Assembly (NCBI RefSeq): GCF_027579695.1
Contig: NC_083587.1
Coordinates: 43,949,732 to 44,013,731, forward strand
Reading direction: 5' to 3'
Length of the DNA stretch: 64,000 nt
Origin: Neoarius graeffei
Lineage: Eukaryota > Chordata > Actinopteri > Siluriformes > Ariidae
In this document: positions 1 to 9,819 of the stretch, one piece after another
How the letters are laid out: each line of letters opens with the position of its first letter
Numbering within the stretch: the first letter of the stretch is position 1
Translations under genes and position numbers: made by a program
Notes under the pieces: model-generated
The model's input: only the letters and a program-made list of their open reading frames with translations
The model's database searches: none
Told to the model about the DNA's origin: nothing

Positions 1-300
1 ATGAAGCAATGAAGATGTTTGATGCCACAGAAATTGTTCCTATCAATTTTGTTTTCTTCACAACCAGTGCTGTAATAGCAGGTACCACAACATATTTGTT
101 TCAATTAACCAACATAATCTTAATCCATAGCTGGTGAAAATAAAGTAGGGTATCGTAGACCATCTATACTATATAAAAAAATTTCTCATCAGATCCCATT
201 GTCCTACAAATTGGCCACTGATCACAATTGTGCTTTATTGTATAGGATGAGATACAACCCTAAATCAGGAGTTGAGATGTATGAAAATGCAAATAGAAAA
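1..300. other. unique-looking sequence, no gene seen
   Basis: AT-rich sequence with no convincing coding exon or recognised repeat on either strand. The open frame from 199 runs into the following microsatellite and is not credible as a gene. Confidence 0.5.
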
Positions 301-356
<56 letters not shown>

Positions 357-358
357 AA
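297..358. repeat. (GAAA)n microsatellite
   Basis: Uninterrupted AAAG/GAAA tetranucleotide repeat of about 14 units, just outside the left edge of an old Tc1 copy. Confidence 0.95.
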
Positions 359-375
359 TGATTGCAACACATTCC

Positions 376-2090
376 AAAAAAAAATAAGTTGGGACAGGGC
401 AATTTAGGGTTAGTAATGAGGTAAAACAATTAAATAATGATGAGATTTGAAATGGATGATGTCAACAGGTGATTATAATCATGATCTGGTATAAAATCAG
501 TATCCGAGAAAGATCTAGTGTTTGAGGATGAGCAAAGAACCTCCTGTTTGTCAATAAATGCATGAGAAAATTATTGAGATGTTTAAAAACAATGTTCCTC
601 AAATAAAGATAGGAAGGGATTTGGATATTTCACCCTCTACAGCATATAATACACTGCAACCCTGCTATAATGAACTCCTTGGGGGACGTACAAATACCGA
701 AAACTTGATAATACTCAAATGGACCGACTTGTCACATCAAACACTCAGGTTATATGCAAAATTTTAGTCATGTTCTCATCACAGATTTGTCCTTCCAAGT
801 CACTATCTCAGTTCATTGACTGAGTTAAAGGATCACAAATGGATCTGATGATTTCTTCATCTGTTTTGGAAATGACAGAGGTTACCAGTGTATCGTTGTC
901 ACTGTCCATCCACTGACTCACTATGATTTCTAAATATAAACAATTCAGTTGATTCATGTGTTGCAAACCACTGATGATGCCTTTTATGTTGCACTGTGCG
1001 GCTGGGCAGGGGTATAAATATGAACTTCGTTCATTATTTGCAAAAGTGCACTTACAGTGCATCATTAAACAATTCAAGGAATCTGGAGGAATTCCTTGCA
1101 TAAAGGCCAAGGGCGCAAGCCTAAGCTGAACACCCATGATCTCTGGTTCCTCAGACGGCACTGCATCAAGATCCATCATTCATCCATAGCTGATATAATC
1201 ACCTGAGCTGGGGATTACTTTGGTAAACCTTTGTCAAGCACTACAATACAGAGTTACATCCACAAATGCTAGTTAAACTTTATTGTGCAAAAAGGAAGCC
1301 TTATGTTAACTGTGTCCAGAAGCGCTGTTAATTTCTCTTGGCTTGGAGGCATCTGGGATGGGCCATCACACAGTGGAGACATGTATTCCAGGTTTTTTGG
1401 AAGACATGGATGTTGTGTGCTCTGGCCCAAAGACAAAAAGGACCATCCAGACTGTTACCAGCATAAAGTCCAAAATCCAGGGTCTGCCATCGAATGGGGT
1501 TGTGTCAGTGCCCTTGGTAAAGGTAACTTACACTTCTGTGATGGCAGCATTAATGCAGAAAAGTACATTGAGATTTTGGAGCAACATATGCTGCCTTCAA
1601 AACAACATCTTTTCCAGGAATATTTCAACAAGACAATGCAAAACCACATTCTACACACATTACAAAGGCATGGCTGTGGAAGAGGAGGGTGTTAGTCCCC
1701 TCTGTCCTCAATAGCGAATGTGTGGTGAATTTTGAAATGAAACATCAAAACAATGGGGCCTCATACTGTTACACACCTTAAGACCTGTTTGGAGGAAAAA
1801 ATGGGACAAAATAACACCATTTCATTGCTTGGTGTCTTCAGTTCCTAAACATTGTGTTGTAAGAAGGAATCGGAAAGTGGTAAATGCTTTCCCAACCCAA
1901 CTTTTTTTTTTTAATGGGTTGCAAGAATCAAAATTGAAGTGTTTATTTTGAAAGAAAATTCAATTAAATTCATGAGGTAAAACATCAAATAATGTGCTGT
2001 ATTGCTTTGAGTGCAATACAGATAAATGATTATGTACAAATAATTGTTTTCTATTTTCATTTCAACATACCATCCCAACTTTTTTTATGA
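376..2090 (+). mobile_element. degenerate Tc1-like element, copy 1
   Basis: The left edge has a decayed TTCC-A(n)-AGTTGGGACAG terminus and the right edge CCCAACTTTTTTT. The interior matches the second copy at 31310-32533 nearly throughout: the GGCAATTTAGGG leader, the transposase-like middle and the CATATGCTGCCTTCAA segment near 1585. A foreign block of about 390 bp sits at about 656-1045. Coding capacity is destroyed by stops and frameshifts; fragments of a DD34E-type transposase are visible at 1285-1700. It belongs to the wider group whose termini read CAACCCC...AAGTTGGGAC, of which 36405-38019 is the best preserved member. Confidence 0.8.
656..1045. repeat. insertion within Tc1 copy 1
   Basis: Compared with the copy at 31310-32533, alignment breaks at the CAGCATATAAT near 650 and resumes at CAGTGCATCATT near 1047. 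The intervening sequence is absent from the other copy. No terminal repeats or clear duplication identify it. Confidence 0.45.
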
Positions 2091-2525
2091 AGTACAATGC
2101 AGTCATTAGCAGCAGAAGCCAAATGATATGAACTTCAATATTATTGTGTAATCACTTTTTAAATGAACTATACCCAATTTTGTTAAAGTAGACCTCAAAG
2201 TCAATTCGCTGAAAATAACCTTAGTACTTTGTGTTTACAGTACAAGTGGACTCAGTTCTAGACATTTTCTAGATATTGTAGCTTTGATGAGCTCTCAGAC
2301 AACTTATCTCAACCATCAAAACTAATATGTGCTTCATGCCATAGAGCTACTGATTGTTTCACTCATACAGGTGATTGGTATAGTATATTGCAAAAGTAAT
2401 ATACAGTAATGTTCATTATTATTATCATCATCATCATCATCATCATCATCAACCACCAAGTCATCAATCTGAGACCACTCAAAACACTGCAATGAATCAA
2501 GTCTGAAAACATCCTAAGACTCTGT
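2091..2525. other. AT-rich spacer with (ATT/ATC)n
   Basis: No gene is seen. An ATT then ATC trinucleotide run lies at about 2415-2452. Confidence 0.6.
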
Positions 2526-3335
2526 CCCTGTGTCCGAAATCACTCCTTACTCACTATATAGTGGACTATATAGTGAGGTTGCCATTTTGTAGTGCTGTCT
2601 GAATGTATAGTGAGAATTATTACACCCTATATAGTGCACTCAAAGTACCCCACAATGCTTCATGAAAAGTAGTGTACAACCAATGGTCACTAACCAAGGA
2701 ATATATCCCATCGTGCATTGCAGTCGCGCTGAAAGAAATCAAATCAAAAGCCTCAAATTTGATTTAATAAAAGGCAGCAGCAAAGAAGAAAGTAATCAGC
2801 CTTGATTTAAAAGAACTGAAAGATGCAGCAGACATCAAGTACTTTGTATTTATTACAGTTTTTCTCAAATGCTAAAACACATTTCACAAACGTTTCCTCT
2901 ATGTTCCCCAATGTCTAAACACAACACCCTTTTCTAAAGCTACATAAACACAGCCACACCTTCTCACTTCAAAACTAAAACTTTCACACCAAAAGAGCAG
3001 CTCGAAGCTTTCAAAAATGTAAACACTATACACATCATTACACACTACAGCAAAACAATTGAAAACACAATGCTCAATTTGTGAGAAGGTTCTTTGTTTC
3101 ATAACTGCCAATGCATATTTTTTGAAACTTTACAGTAACGGATCTTAGATCTCTGTAGAGGATTAGGCATTTAGATTTGTGAGTTTCATAAGAAGAGTAT
3201 AAATCTATAGAAAATACTGCATGTACACTACTGTAACACAACTCAATGCAAAAACAGAATCTATTGCACACAACAGTACTCTTGAAAACATGTTCAGGGT
3301 GTGAAGTTTTTTTATTTACTTTATTCACACCACAA

Positions 3336-4004
3336 TCACTGTGCGGCATCATGTCGCTGAGCTGCATCGGGCCACATCACCTCATCCACATCGCAGGCTA
3401 TATTCTCTCTTGCCAGGCACCACGGGAAAAATGCCCTGGAATGGCGCATCCATCCTTGGAAGGCCTCCACTGGGATGTCACCACAGGCCAGCTCCATTGC
3501 CCTTAGGAGGTTCTCTCTAGTGTATGGTTGTCTGTCATAAACCTTCCATCTCCACGATGAGAAGAACTCCTCTATAGGGTTCAGGAAAGGGGAGTAGGGT
3601 GGCAGACAGACGTTTAAAAACTGGTTACTGTTGGTGGTGAACCACTCTCTGATTTGGTTTGTTCTGTGGAAGCGGACATTGTCCCAAATGATCACATAAA
3701 TGGGATGTGCGGGCCCAGGATGGTGTTGTTGGCGGTCCAGGAGGATGTCTCTTAGCTCCTCTAGGAAGGTGAGGAGACATTGGGTGTTGTAAGACCCAAG
3801 GACAGCATGCCGGTGGACAAGCCCCTCCGAACCCATGGCCGCACAAAGAGTAGTATTACCCCCCCGTTGGCCAGGAACCTCAGTGATGGCTCTTTGGCCA
3901 ATGATGTTACGGCCTCTTTGCCTTCGTTTCTGCAGGTTGAAGCCAGCCTCATCCAGGAAGAGGTACACATGAGGTCTGGCCATCGCGTCCAACTGTAATA
4001 TCCT
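3336..4004 (-). CDS. DD36E transposase, exon 3 (catalytic DDE domain)
   Basis: This exon encodes the DDE catalytic core of an IS630/Tc1/mariner transposase, which cuts and joins the element ends in the nucleus. Visible motifs are VYLFLDEAGFN (first Asp), VIIWDNVRFH (second Asp) and PPYSPFLNPIEEFF (Glu). I count 36 residues between the second Asp and the Glu, giving DD36E rather than the DD34E of the other Tc1 copies here. The acceptor is TTTTCACAG just before AGGATATTACAG at 4004; the reading frame joins exon 2 in phase 0 and runs open to a stop at 3336-3338. No lesion is seen in this exon. Confidence 0.85.
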   Translation of the reverse strand, partial: RILQLDAMARPHVYLFLDEAGFNLQKRRQRGRNIIGQRAITEVPGQRGGNTTLCAAMGSEGLVHRHAVLGSYNTQCLLTFLEELRDILLDRQQHHPGPAHPIYVIIWDNVRFHRTNQIREWFTTNSNQFLNVCLPPYSPFLNPIEEFFSSWRWKVYDRQPYTRENLLRAMELACGDIPVEAFQGWMRHSRAFFPWCLARENIACDVDEVMWPDAAQRHDAAQ

Positions 4005-4140
4005 CTGTGAAAATGTGAAAGTGCACAGGTGTTCAGAACAACAGTCAATCAGGTAGCACAGTATTGTCCAGAAGTAATGTAGGCCACTGAGCAACACAGT
4101 ATGTCCACTAACTGTACTGTGAAGATGGATGTATACTTAC
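4005..4140 (-). other. intron 2 of DD36E transposase
   Basis: A 136-bp intron with donor GTAAGT (reverse complement of 4135-4140) and acceptor TTTTCACAG. Removal fuses exon 2, ending RYKYVQ, in frame to RILQLD of exon 3. Confidence 0.75.
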
Positions 4141-4423
4141 TTGCACATACTTGTAACGTAGGTTTTTGTGTCGCGCAGAGTTGCGCTCAAAGGGAACCCT
4201 ACAGACCTGTTTCATCTGCATCTTTTGGCGCCGGAGAACTCGGTCTATTGTGGCCAAGCTGACATCATCAGTGCTCTCAAAGTTGACATTATCGGCAATG
4301 ACTTTGTCTCTGATCTCCCGGAGTCTGATGAGGTTGTTCTCATGAACCATATCCACAATGAGGGTTTCTTGTACCGCTGTAAATATGGCAACCCTCCCAC
4401 CTCTATGTGGCATTCTTTCAACT
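4141..4423 (-). CDS. DD36E transposase, exon 2 (second helix-turn-helix region)
   Basis: Encodes MPHRGGRVAIFTAVQETLIV and onwards to RRQKMQMKQVCRVPF, the winged-helix/HTH part that precedes the catalytic core in IS630-type transposases. The acceptor is TTTCTTTAG before AGTTGAAAG; the split Arg codon at the exon 1 junction restores the frame. Open throughout. Confidence 0.75.
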
Positions 4424-4549
4424 CTAAAGAAAGAAACGTGTTGTCAATTGACATGTTTTACAATAACAATTGATTTGAAACCAATAGACTACTTTCACAG
4501 GCTTGTAAAACTGTATTGTGACAAAGAAAGCTCAATACCTGTACAATAC
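4424..4549 (-). other. intron 1 of DD36E transposase
   Basis: A 126-bp intron with donor AACAG|GTATTG and acceptor TTCTTTAG|AGTT. Phase 2 to phase 2 joining gives ...RQHNR-VERMPHRGG.... Confidence 0.7.
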
Positions 4550-4914
4550 CTGTTGTGTTGTCTGAATGCCCTGATAATGGTGGCCACGGTGAACCTACTC
4601 AGGTTTGGACGGACTCTTAGTCCTGCTTCAGCCATTGTCATGCCATGGACAATGACATGGTCAATGACTGTTGCTCGCATCTCATCCGTAATGATGGTGC
4701 GAGGTTGTCTTGCTCTCCCTCCTGGACCTTGTCCTCTCCCTTGTTGGCCTCCTCCTCTTCCTCGGTGGCCTGCACCTCTTCCTCCTCTGATTTGAACTCC
4801 ACTTCCTCGTTGGCCTGCTCCTCTTCTTCCATGGCCAGCTCTTCTCCCTCCATGGTCAGCTCCTCTCCCTCCTCTGACTCAAATTCCTCTTCCCCTGACT
4901 CTGCCTTCATCCAT
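4550..4914 (-). CDS. DD36E transposase, exon 1 (RG-rich N-terminus and first HTH), one premature stop
   Basis: In the frame that joins exon 2, the exon reads an Arg/Gly-rich N-terminus, then PRTIITDEMRATVIDHVIVH and an HTH-like segment ending at AFRQHN. The likely start is the ATG at 4914-4912. A TGA at 4879-4881 interrupts this frame after about 11 codons; a single base change could have made it. The purine repeat is also open in a second frame, where it encodes a Glu-rich peptide (4638-4910), but only the RG frame continues into the HTH. With all three exons the product would be about 437 residues. Confidence 0.65.
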
Positions 4915-6041
4915 TGTGTTTGTTTGGAATCTTCAGCAAACTGTGCACTCTGAACTTGCTTTTATACATGTGGTCACAGCATTAGCAACAAGTGTCTTCA
5001 ATTTTGAGTCGTTGTGTGTAATTAATGACGCCAGGTGTGTTCATTGTGTTCAAATATTGCTGACTGTGGCAAGCATTTTGCATCACATGAGCTTTCATTT
5101 GAGAATATGAGCAGAGTTCTTTTGCAACTTGTGTTTTAGCAAGGAAAAATGTGTTTAGATTTATGAGAACAGAGGATTGTGTTTTGTGAATTGTGTCTTC
5201 ATGTGAAATGTGTTTATGATATTGGCAAATGATGGCTAGATTTAGTAAACGTGTTTAGACAACTGGTTATTTGGTTTAGAGGATTGGCTTTTGTGTTTTA
5301 GCATCTGAGAAAAACTGTAATGTGGGAAATACGCCTAGTATAATATGTGTTTATTATTTTGAAAACCCACCAGCTGACTGATCCGGCACGTTTTAATTGT
5401 GTGACAGTAATGACATAAATAACAGCACAACAGAGTGATGTCCGAAAGTGTTTTTTTTTTTTTTTCATTTTACCAATGAGCTCACTATATAGTGATTCCC
5501 TATATAGGGAGTAGGGAACGAATGAGTGGTTTTGGACACGGGGTGTGATCTAGAGAGAGAAAGCCTTGTTTCAAGTTGTTGCACAATGACTGTTATGCAA
5601 CATCAGACCTATCAGTCATCTCTAATTTACTTAAACATATACTCCCCAAAATCACATTGTGACTGATCATTCATTCTCTATCTACAGTGCTTAGTATAAA
5701 TGAGTACACCCCCTTTGAAAAGTAACATTTTAAACAATATCTCAATGAACACAAACAATTTCCAAAATGTTGACAAGACAAAGTTTAATATAACATCTGT
5801 TTAACTTATAACATGAAAGTAAGGTTAATAATATAACTTAGATTACACATTTTTCAGTTTTACTCAAATTAGGGTGGTGCAAAAATGAATACACCCCACA
5901 ACAAAAACTACTACATCTAGTACTTTGTATGGCCTCCATGATTTTTAATGACAGCACCAAGTCTTCTAGGCATGGAATGAACAAGTTGGCGACATTTTGC
6001 AACATCAATCTTTTTCCATTCTTCAACAATGTCCTCTTTTA

Positions 6042-6705
6042 TGCCGCTTTTCCACTACCAACGCGGCTGAGTTGGACTGAGCCGTGCCGTGCTGAGTCGA
6101 GCTGAGTGGGGCTGTTGGAGTTGCATTTCAACTACAACCGCGCTGAACCGTGCTGGCTGGAAGTGGGTGGACACATTGGGTGGAGTTAGAGAAAGTGGGT
6201 GGACGTCACGTGATGTCGTTAGGCGGCGCAAACAGTGACATCAGTGACCTTTTAAGCGGTAGTCTCACGACCCGGAGAGTAAACAATAAACATGGAGTCG
6301 TTAGTGTTGCTGGTCTTGGTGCTGTGGCTTGTTGTCACCGACAACGCCAACAGATACTGGCAAGAGCGTATAGATGAGGCGAGGCGCATAAGGATTCAGA
6401 AATTCTCGTAATTCGTAATTCTTCTTCTTCCGGGTTTATGGTGTTTACAGATCCCAGCGTGCTCGCGGGGTGTGTGTGGGCATGTGAGGACACTCCTCCT
6501 CACCAATCAGTGCACAGGGGAGTGTCTCCTCACACCCCTAGCCCCACTTGGCTCGGTTTGGCTCGCTTCAGCCCCACTCCAAAACCGTGCGAGTTTTGGG
6601 TGCTGAGTAGAGCTGAAGCGAGCTGAGTCACGCTGCTCTGAGGTAGTCGAAACGCGAGCCATGTCGGGCTGAAGTGAGCTGAAAAAGGGTAGTGGAAAAG
6701 GGCCA
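6042..6705. mobile_element. Harbinger-like MITE, family H1 copy 1
   Basis: Inverted ends TGCCGCTTTTCCACTACC and GGTAGTGGAAAAGGGCCA are flanked by a TTA duplication (6039-6041, 6706-6708). The 3-bp TSD is typical of PIF/Harbinger. It is GC-rich, 664 bp, without a transposase. The same family occurs at 32798-34045 in the opposite orientation, sharing the segment near 6190-6250. Confidence 0.85.
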
Positions 6706-6763
6706 TTAGTGACTGGATGCTGGATGGAGAGTGATGCTCAACTTGTCTCTTCAGAATTCCCCA

Positions 6764-7826
6764 AAGAAAATAATTTCTTTACGCCACAAAGGTGAAGGCT
6801 ACAAGATGATCAGCAAAGCTTTACTTATCAGTCAGAATACTGTAGCAAAAATGGTACAAAAATTTAAGAAAGACGGAACTGCAACCATCTCACAGAGATG
6901 TCCAGGTCGTCCACAGAAGTTAACACCTCGACAGGAGCGTCTTCTGATGAGAAGTGTTGAAGAAAATCGGTAGGGAAGTTCACTGCAGTTATCTAAAGAA
7001 GTAGAAAGCCAAACTGGAGTGACTATTTCCCGTGACACAATACGGCATACACTGCAGAGGAATGGCATGCATGGATGCCGTCCACGAAAGAAGTCTCTCC
7101 TAAAGCCCAGGCACAAAAAAGCCCGCCTAGAGTTTGCCAGGGCCCATGCTGACAAAGATAAAGACTACTGGGACTCTATACTCTGGAGTGATGAGACCAA
7201 GATAAATGTTTTAGGAACTGATGGTTTCAAAACTGTATGGCATTGCAAAGGTGAGGAATACCAAGAAAAATGCCTGGTGCCTTCAGTGAAACATGGTGGT
7301 GGCAGTGTCCTTATGTGGGGCTGCATGAGTGCTGCTGGTGTCGGGGAGCCGCATTTCATTGATGGCATCATGAATTCACAGACGTATTGCTCTATACTGA
7401 AAGAGGAGATGCTACCATCACTCCGTGCCCTTGGTCGTTGTGCACTTTTCCAACACGATAATGATCCTAAACTCACATCTAAGGCCACTATTGGATTTCT
7501 GAAGAAGAACAGGGTGCAAGTGATTCAGTGGCCAAGTATGTCTCCTGATCTGAACCCAATCGAACACCTATGGGGAATTCTGAAGAGACAAGTTGAGCAT
7601 CACTCTCCATCCAGCATCCAGTCACTAAAAGAGGTCATTGTTGAAGAATGGAAAAAGATTGATGTTGCAAAATGTCGCCAACTTGTTCATTCCATGCCTA
7701 GAAGACTTGGTGCTGTCATTAAAATCATGGAGGCCATACAAAGTACTAGATGTAGTAGTTTTTGTTGTGGGGTGTACTCATTTTTGCACCACCCTAATGT
7801 GAGTAAAACTGAAAAATGTGTAATCT
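6764..7826 (+). pseudogene. Tc1-like transposase (DD34E), broken
   Basis: Would be a Tc1 transposase of about 340 residues. Visible in order: N-terminal HTH with GEGYKMISKALLIS and a GRPQKLTPRQ hinge (about 6800-6940), an in-frame TAG at 6971-6973, second HTH, then the catalytic motifs ILWSDETKI, FQHDNDPK and SPDLNPIEHLW with 34 residues between the last Asp and Glu. The extreme N-terminus is missing because the coding sequence starts directly at the junction with the inverted left arm (6763/6764). Near 7725 one A is missing, which shifts the C-terminus; the inverted left-arm copy of the same segment still has all five A residues and the family-typical ending. The gypsy element is inserted just after the gene. 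Confidence 0.85.
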
Positions 7827-8448
7827 TGTTAGGGTTTTGCTGGGGATCGAACCCAGGTCACTGGTGTAGTGATCCAGCAAACCCCCACTAGGCCACCAGG
7901 GGAATGACTCAAGTGCAGAGGAGTGAGGCGAAAGTAGAGTAGAAAAAACAGTTTATTTACAATATACAAAATCCCAGGCAAAAACAAAAGTATAATCCAA
8001 ATGCTCAGAAGATATACAAGAAAAATAAAAAATCCAAAAGTTCAAAGTCAAAACAAAAAGCCAAAGATAAGAAAAGGCAAAAATCCAAACGCTCAGAAGA
8101 TCCCAAAATGGTAAACACAAAGTCCAAAATGTCCACAAGAAAACAAAGTACAAAAGACCACAAAGATAAAGGCAAGGAACTTGGAACAGAGATCTCAGGT
8201 GATAACATAACAGCACAAAGACTCCGTGACTAGGGACCAAACTGAGGAAGTATTTATACACAGGGCAATTAGAACTAGGCGGGGCAGGAAATAAGGAACA
8301 GGTGAGGCAAAAGCACATGAAAACAAAGGCTGTCAAAACAAACACAAAACACAGAAAACAGTGGCGGCCTCTAGAGGCCAAAACAAACATGACAAGATAA
8401 AGCAATAACAGCGGCCTCTAGAGGCCAAAACAGTCCCCAGTCCTAACA
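7827..8448 (-). repeat. 3' LTR of gypsy element
   Basis: 622 bp, TG...CA ends, near-identical to the 12534-13412 LTR outside the SINE. A G-rich purine run (minus strand, about 8449-8465) directly precedes it and is the likely polypurine tract. Confidence 0.93.
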
Positions 8449-9606
8449 GGACCCCCCCCCCAAGGAGCGTTTCCTGACGTTCCCAGGGCGATCCGGATGG
8501 GCCGAATGGAAGTCCTGACAAAGTTCTTTGTCTAAAATGTCCCGGGCGGGGACCCAACAGCGTTCCTCAGGGCCATAGCCCTCCCAGTCCACAAGATATT
8601 GAAGCCTGCCACGGACCCGGCGGGAGTCCAGCAGACGGCGCACGGTGAACACAGTCTGACCCTGGAAGATGCGGGGAGGCGGGGGATTCCTAGGGGCAGG
8701 GGCATATGTGGACAACAGTACGGGCTGCAACAGGGAAACATGGAATGTGGGGTTGATCCTTAGAGTCCAGGGCAGCTGGAGCCGGTAGGCAACAGGGTTC
8801 ACCCTGCGCACAACCTTGAAGGGGCCAATGTAGCGAGGAGCAAGCTTGCGGTTCTCTACCCACAGCAGAAGGTCCTTGGCGGACAGCCAAACCCGCTGCC
8901 CAGGGCAGAAAATGTGGGCAGGCCTTCTATGGCGGTTGGCCTGAGTCTGGTTGGCCCTGGAAGTCTGGATGAGGGTCCTCCTGACCTTGTTCCAAGTCTT
9001 GTGACACCGTCTCACGTACTGGTTGACCGAGGGCACCCCAGCGTCCTCCTCCTGTTCTGGAAACAGAGGTGGCTGGAACCCGAACTGGCACTGGAACGGC
9101 GACAACCTAGTGGCAGATGACTGCAGGGTGTTGTGGGCGTACTCTGCCCATGGCAGCCAGGTGCTCCAAGATGTCGGGTTATCCATCGCCAGGCCTTGCA
9201 GGGTGGTTTCCAGGTCCTGGTTGAGCCTCTCGGTCTGGCCATTGGACTGGGGGTGGAACCCAGAAGAGAGGCTGGCAGTGGCCCCGATGAGTTTGCAGGA
9301 CCCCCGCCACACTCGGGAGGAGAACTGGGGCCTTCGGTCTGAGACGATGTCCTGCGGGAGACCAAAGACTCGGAAGACATGGGTAAAAATAATTTTGGCT
9401 GTTTCAAGAGCAGAAGGAAGTTTGCACAGTGGTATGAAGCAGCAGGCTTTGGAGAATCTGTCGAGAATGACCAAAATGACAGTGTTACCTTGTGAGTCGG
9501 GAAGACCCGTGATGAAGTCGACCGCCACATGGGACCAGGGACGCCAGGGAATAGGCAGAGGATGCAGGAGGCCCTGGGGACGCTGTCGTGGGTTCTTGGT
9601 TCTGGT
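8449..9606 (-). pseudogene. gypsy pol, 3' part: integrase core and chromodomain
   Basis: Encodes the integrase catalytic core with [11 protein letters not shown] (Asp), [10 protein letters not shown] (Asp) and [12 protein letters not shown] (Glu), then a C-terminal chromodomain ([18 protein letters not shown]), which targets integration in chromoviruses. The frame is open but cut off from upstream pol by the hAT MITE at 9607-9811. Confidence 0.9.
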
Positions 9607-9811
9607 CAGAGGTGGAAAAACCCGGGTGCAGAAAGTAAAAACCCTGCCACATTTTTGCTCTAGCCAATTCAATGAACCAGCTGATCCTAATTACCACATC
9701 CCCTAAGCCAGGTTGATGAGCTAATTGGTGAAATCACCCGTGTTGAGAGCACAGGCAGAAGGAAAACCTAAGCAGGACTTTTACTTTGTCAATCCAGTTT
9801 TTCCACCTCTG
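9607..9811. mobile_element. hAT MITE inside gypsy pol
   Basis: A 205-bp insertion starting CAGAGGTGGAAAAA and ending TTTTTCCACCTCTG, with an exact 8-bp duplication GTTCTGGT (9599-9606, 9812-9819). CAG ends and an 8-bp TSD are hAT features. Confidence 0.92.
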
Positions 9812-9819
9812 GTTCTGGT

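Larger units (their letters stand above)
2856..5317 (-). mobile_element. Tc1/mariner (IS630) element with intron-containing DD36E transposase
   Basis: The element is 2462 bp, begins CAGTTTTTCTCAAATGCTAA and ends with its inverse (one mismatch over about 26 bp). It is flanked by TA at 2854-2855 and 5318-5319. Subterminal regions repeat a CTAAACAC-like motif many times. It carries a minus-strand gene of three exons. It sits inside the TIR element 2526-5543. Both ends are complete and most of the coding sequence is open, so it looks young compared with the other elements nearby. Confidence 0.9.
2526..5543. mobile_element. non-autonomous palindromic TIR element (host of nested Tc1/mariner)
   Basis: Termini are inverted: CCCTGTGTCCGAAATCACTC at 2526 and the matching GAGTGGTTTTGGACACGGGG ending at 5543. 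Several CTATATAG palindromes sit just inside both ends. Removing the nested element at 2856-5317 leaves about 556 bp without coding capacity. The flanks share TGT, a possible 3-bp target duplication, so the superfamily (Harbinger-like or other) is unresolved. Confidence 0.75.

Noticed and set aside
199-387. 62-aa frame rich in Lys
   Set aside because: Produced by the (GAAA)n microsatellite; no other coding signal.
4638-4910. Glu-rich 90-aa frame as a separate gene
   Set aside because: It is an alternate frame of the repeat encoding the RG-rich N-terminus of the transposase; it does not continue into a domain.
7953-8405. 150-aa hydrophobic frame as a membrane protein
   Set aside because: Lies wholly within the gypsy LTR and recurs in the other LTR (13007-13369); a repeat artefact.
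9023-9706. 227-aa plus-strand frame
   Set aside because: Antisense shadow of the gypsy integrase region.
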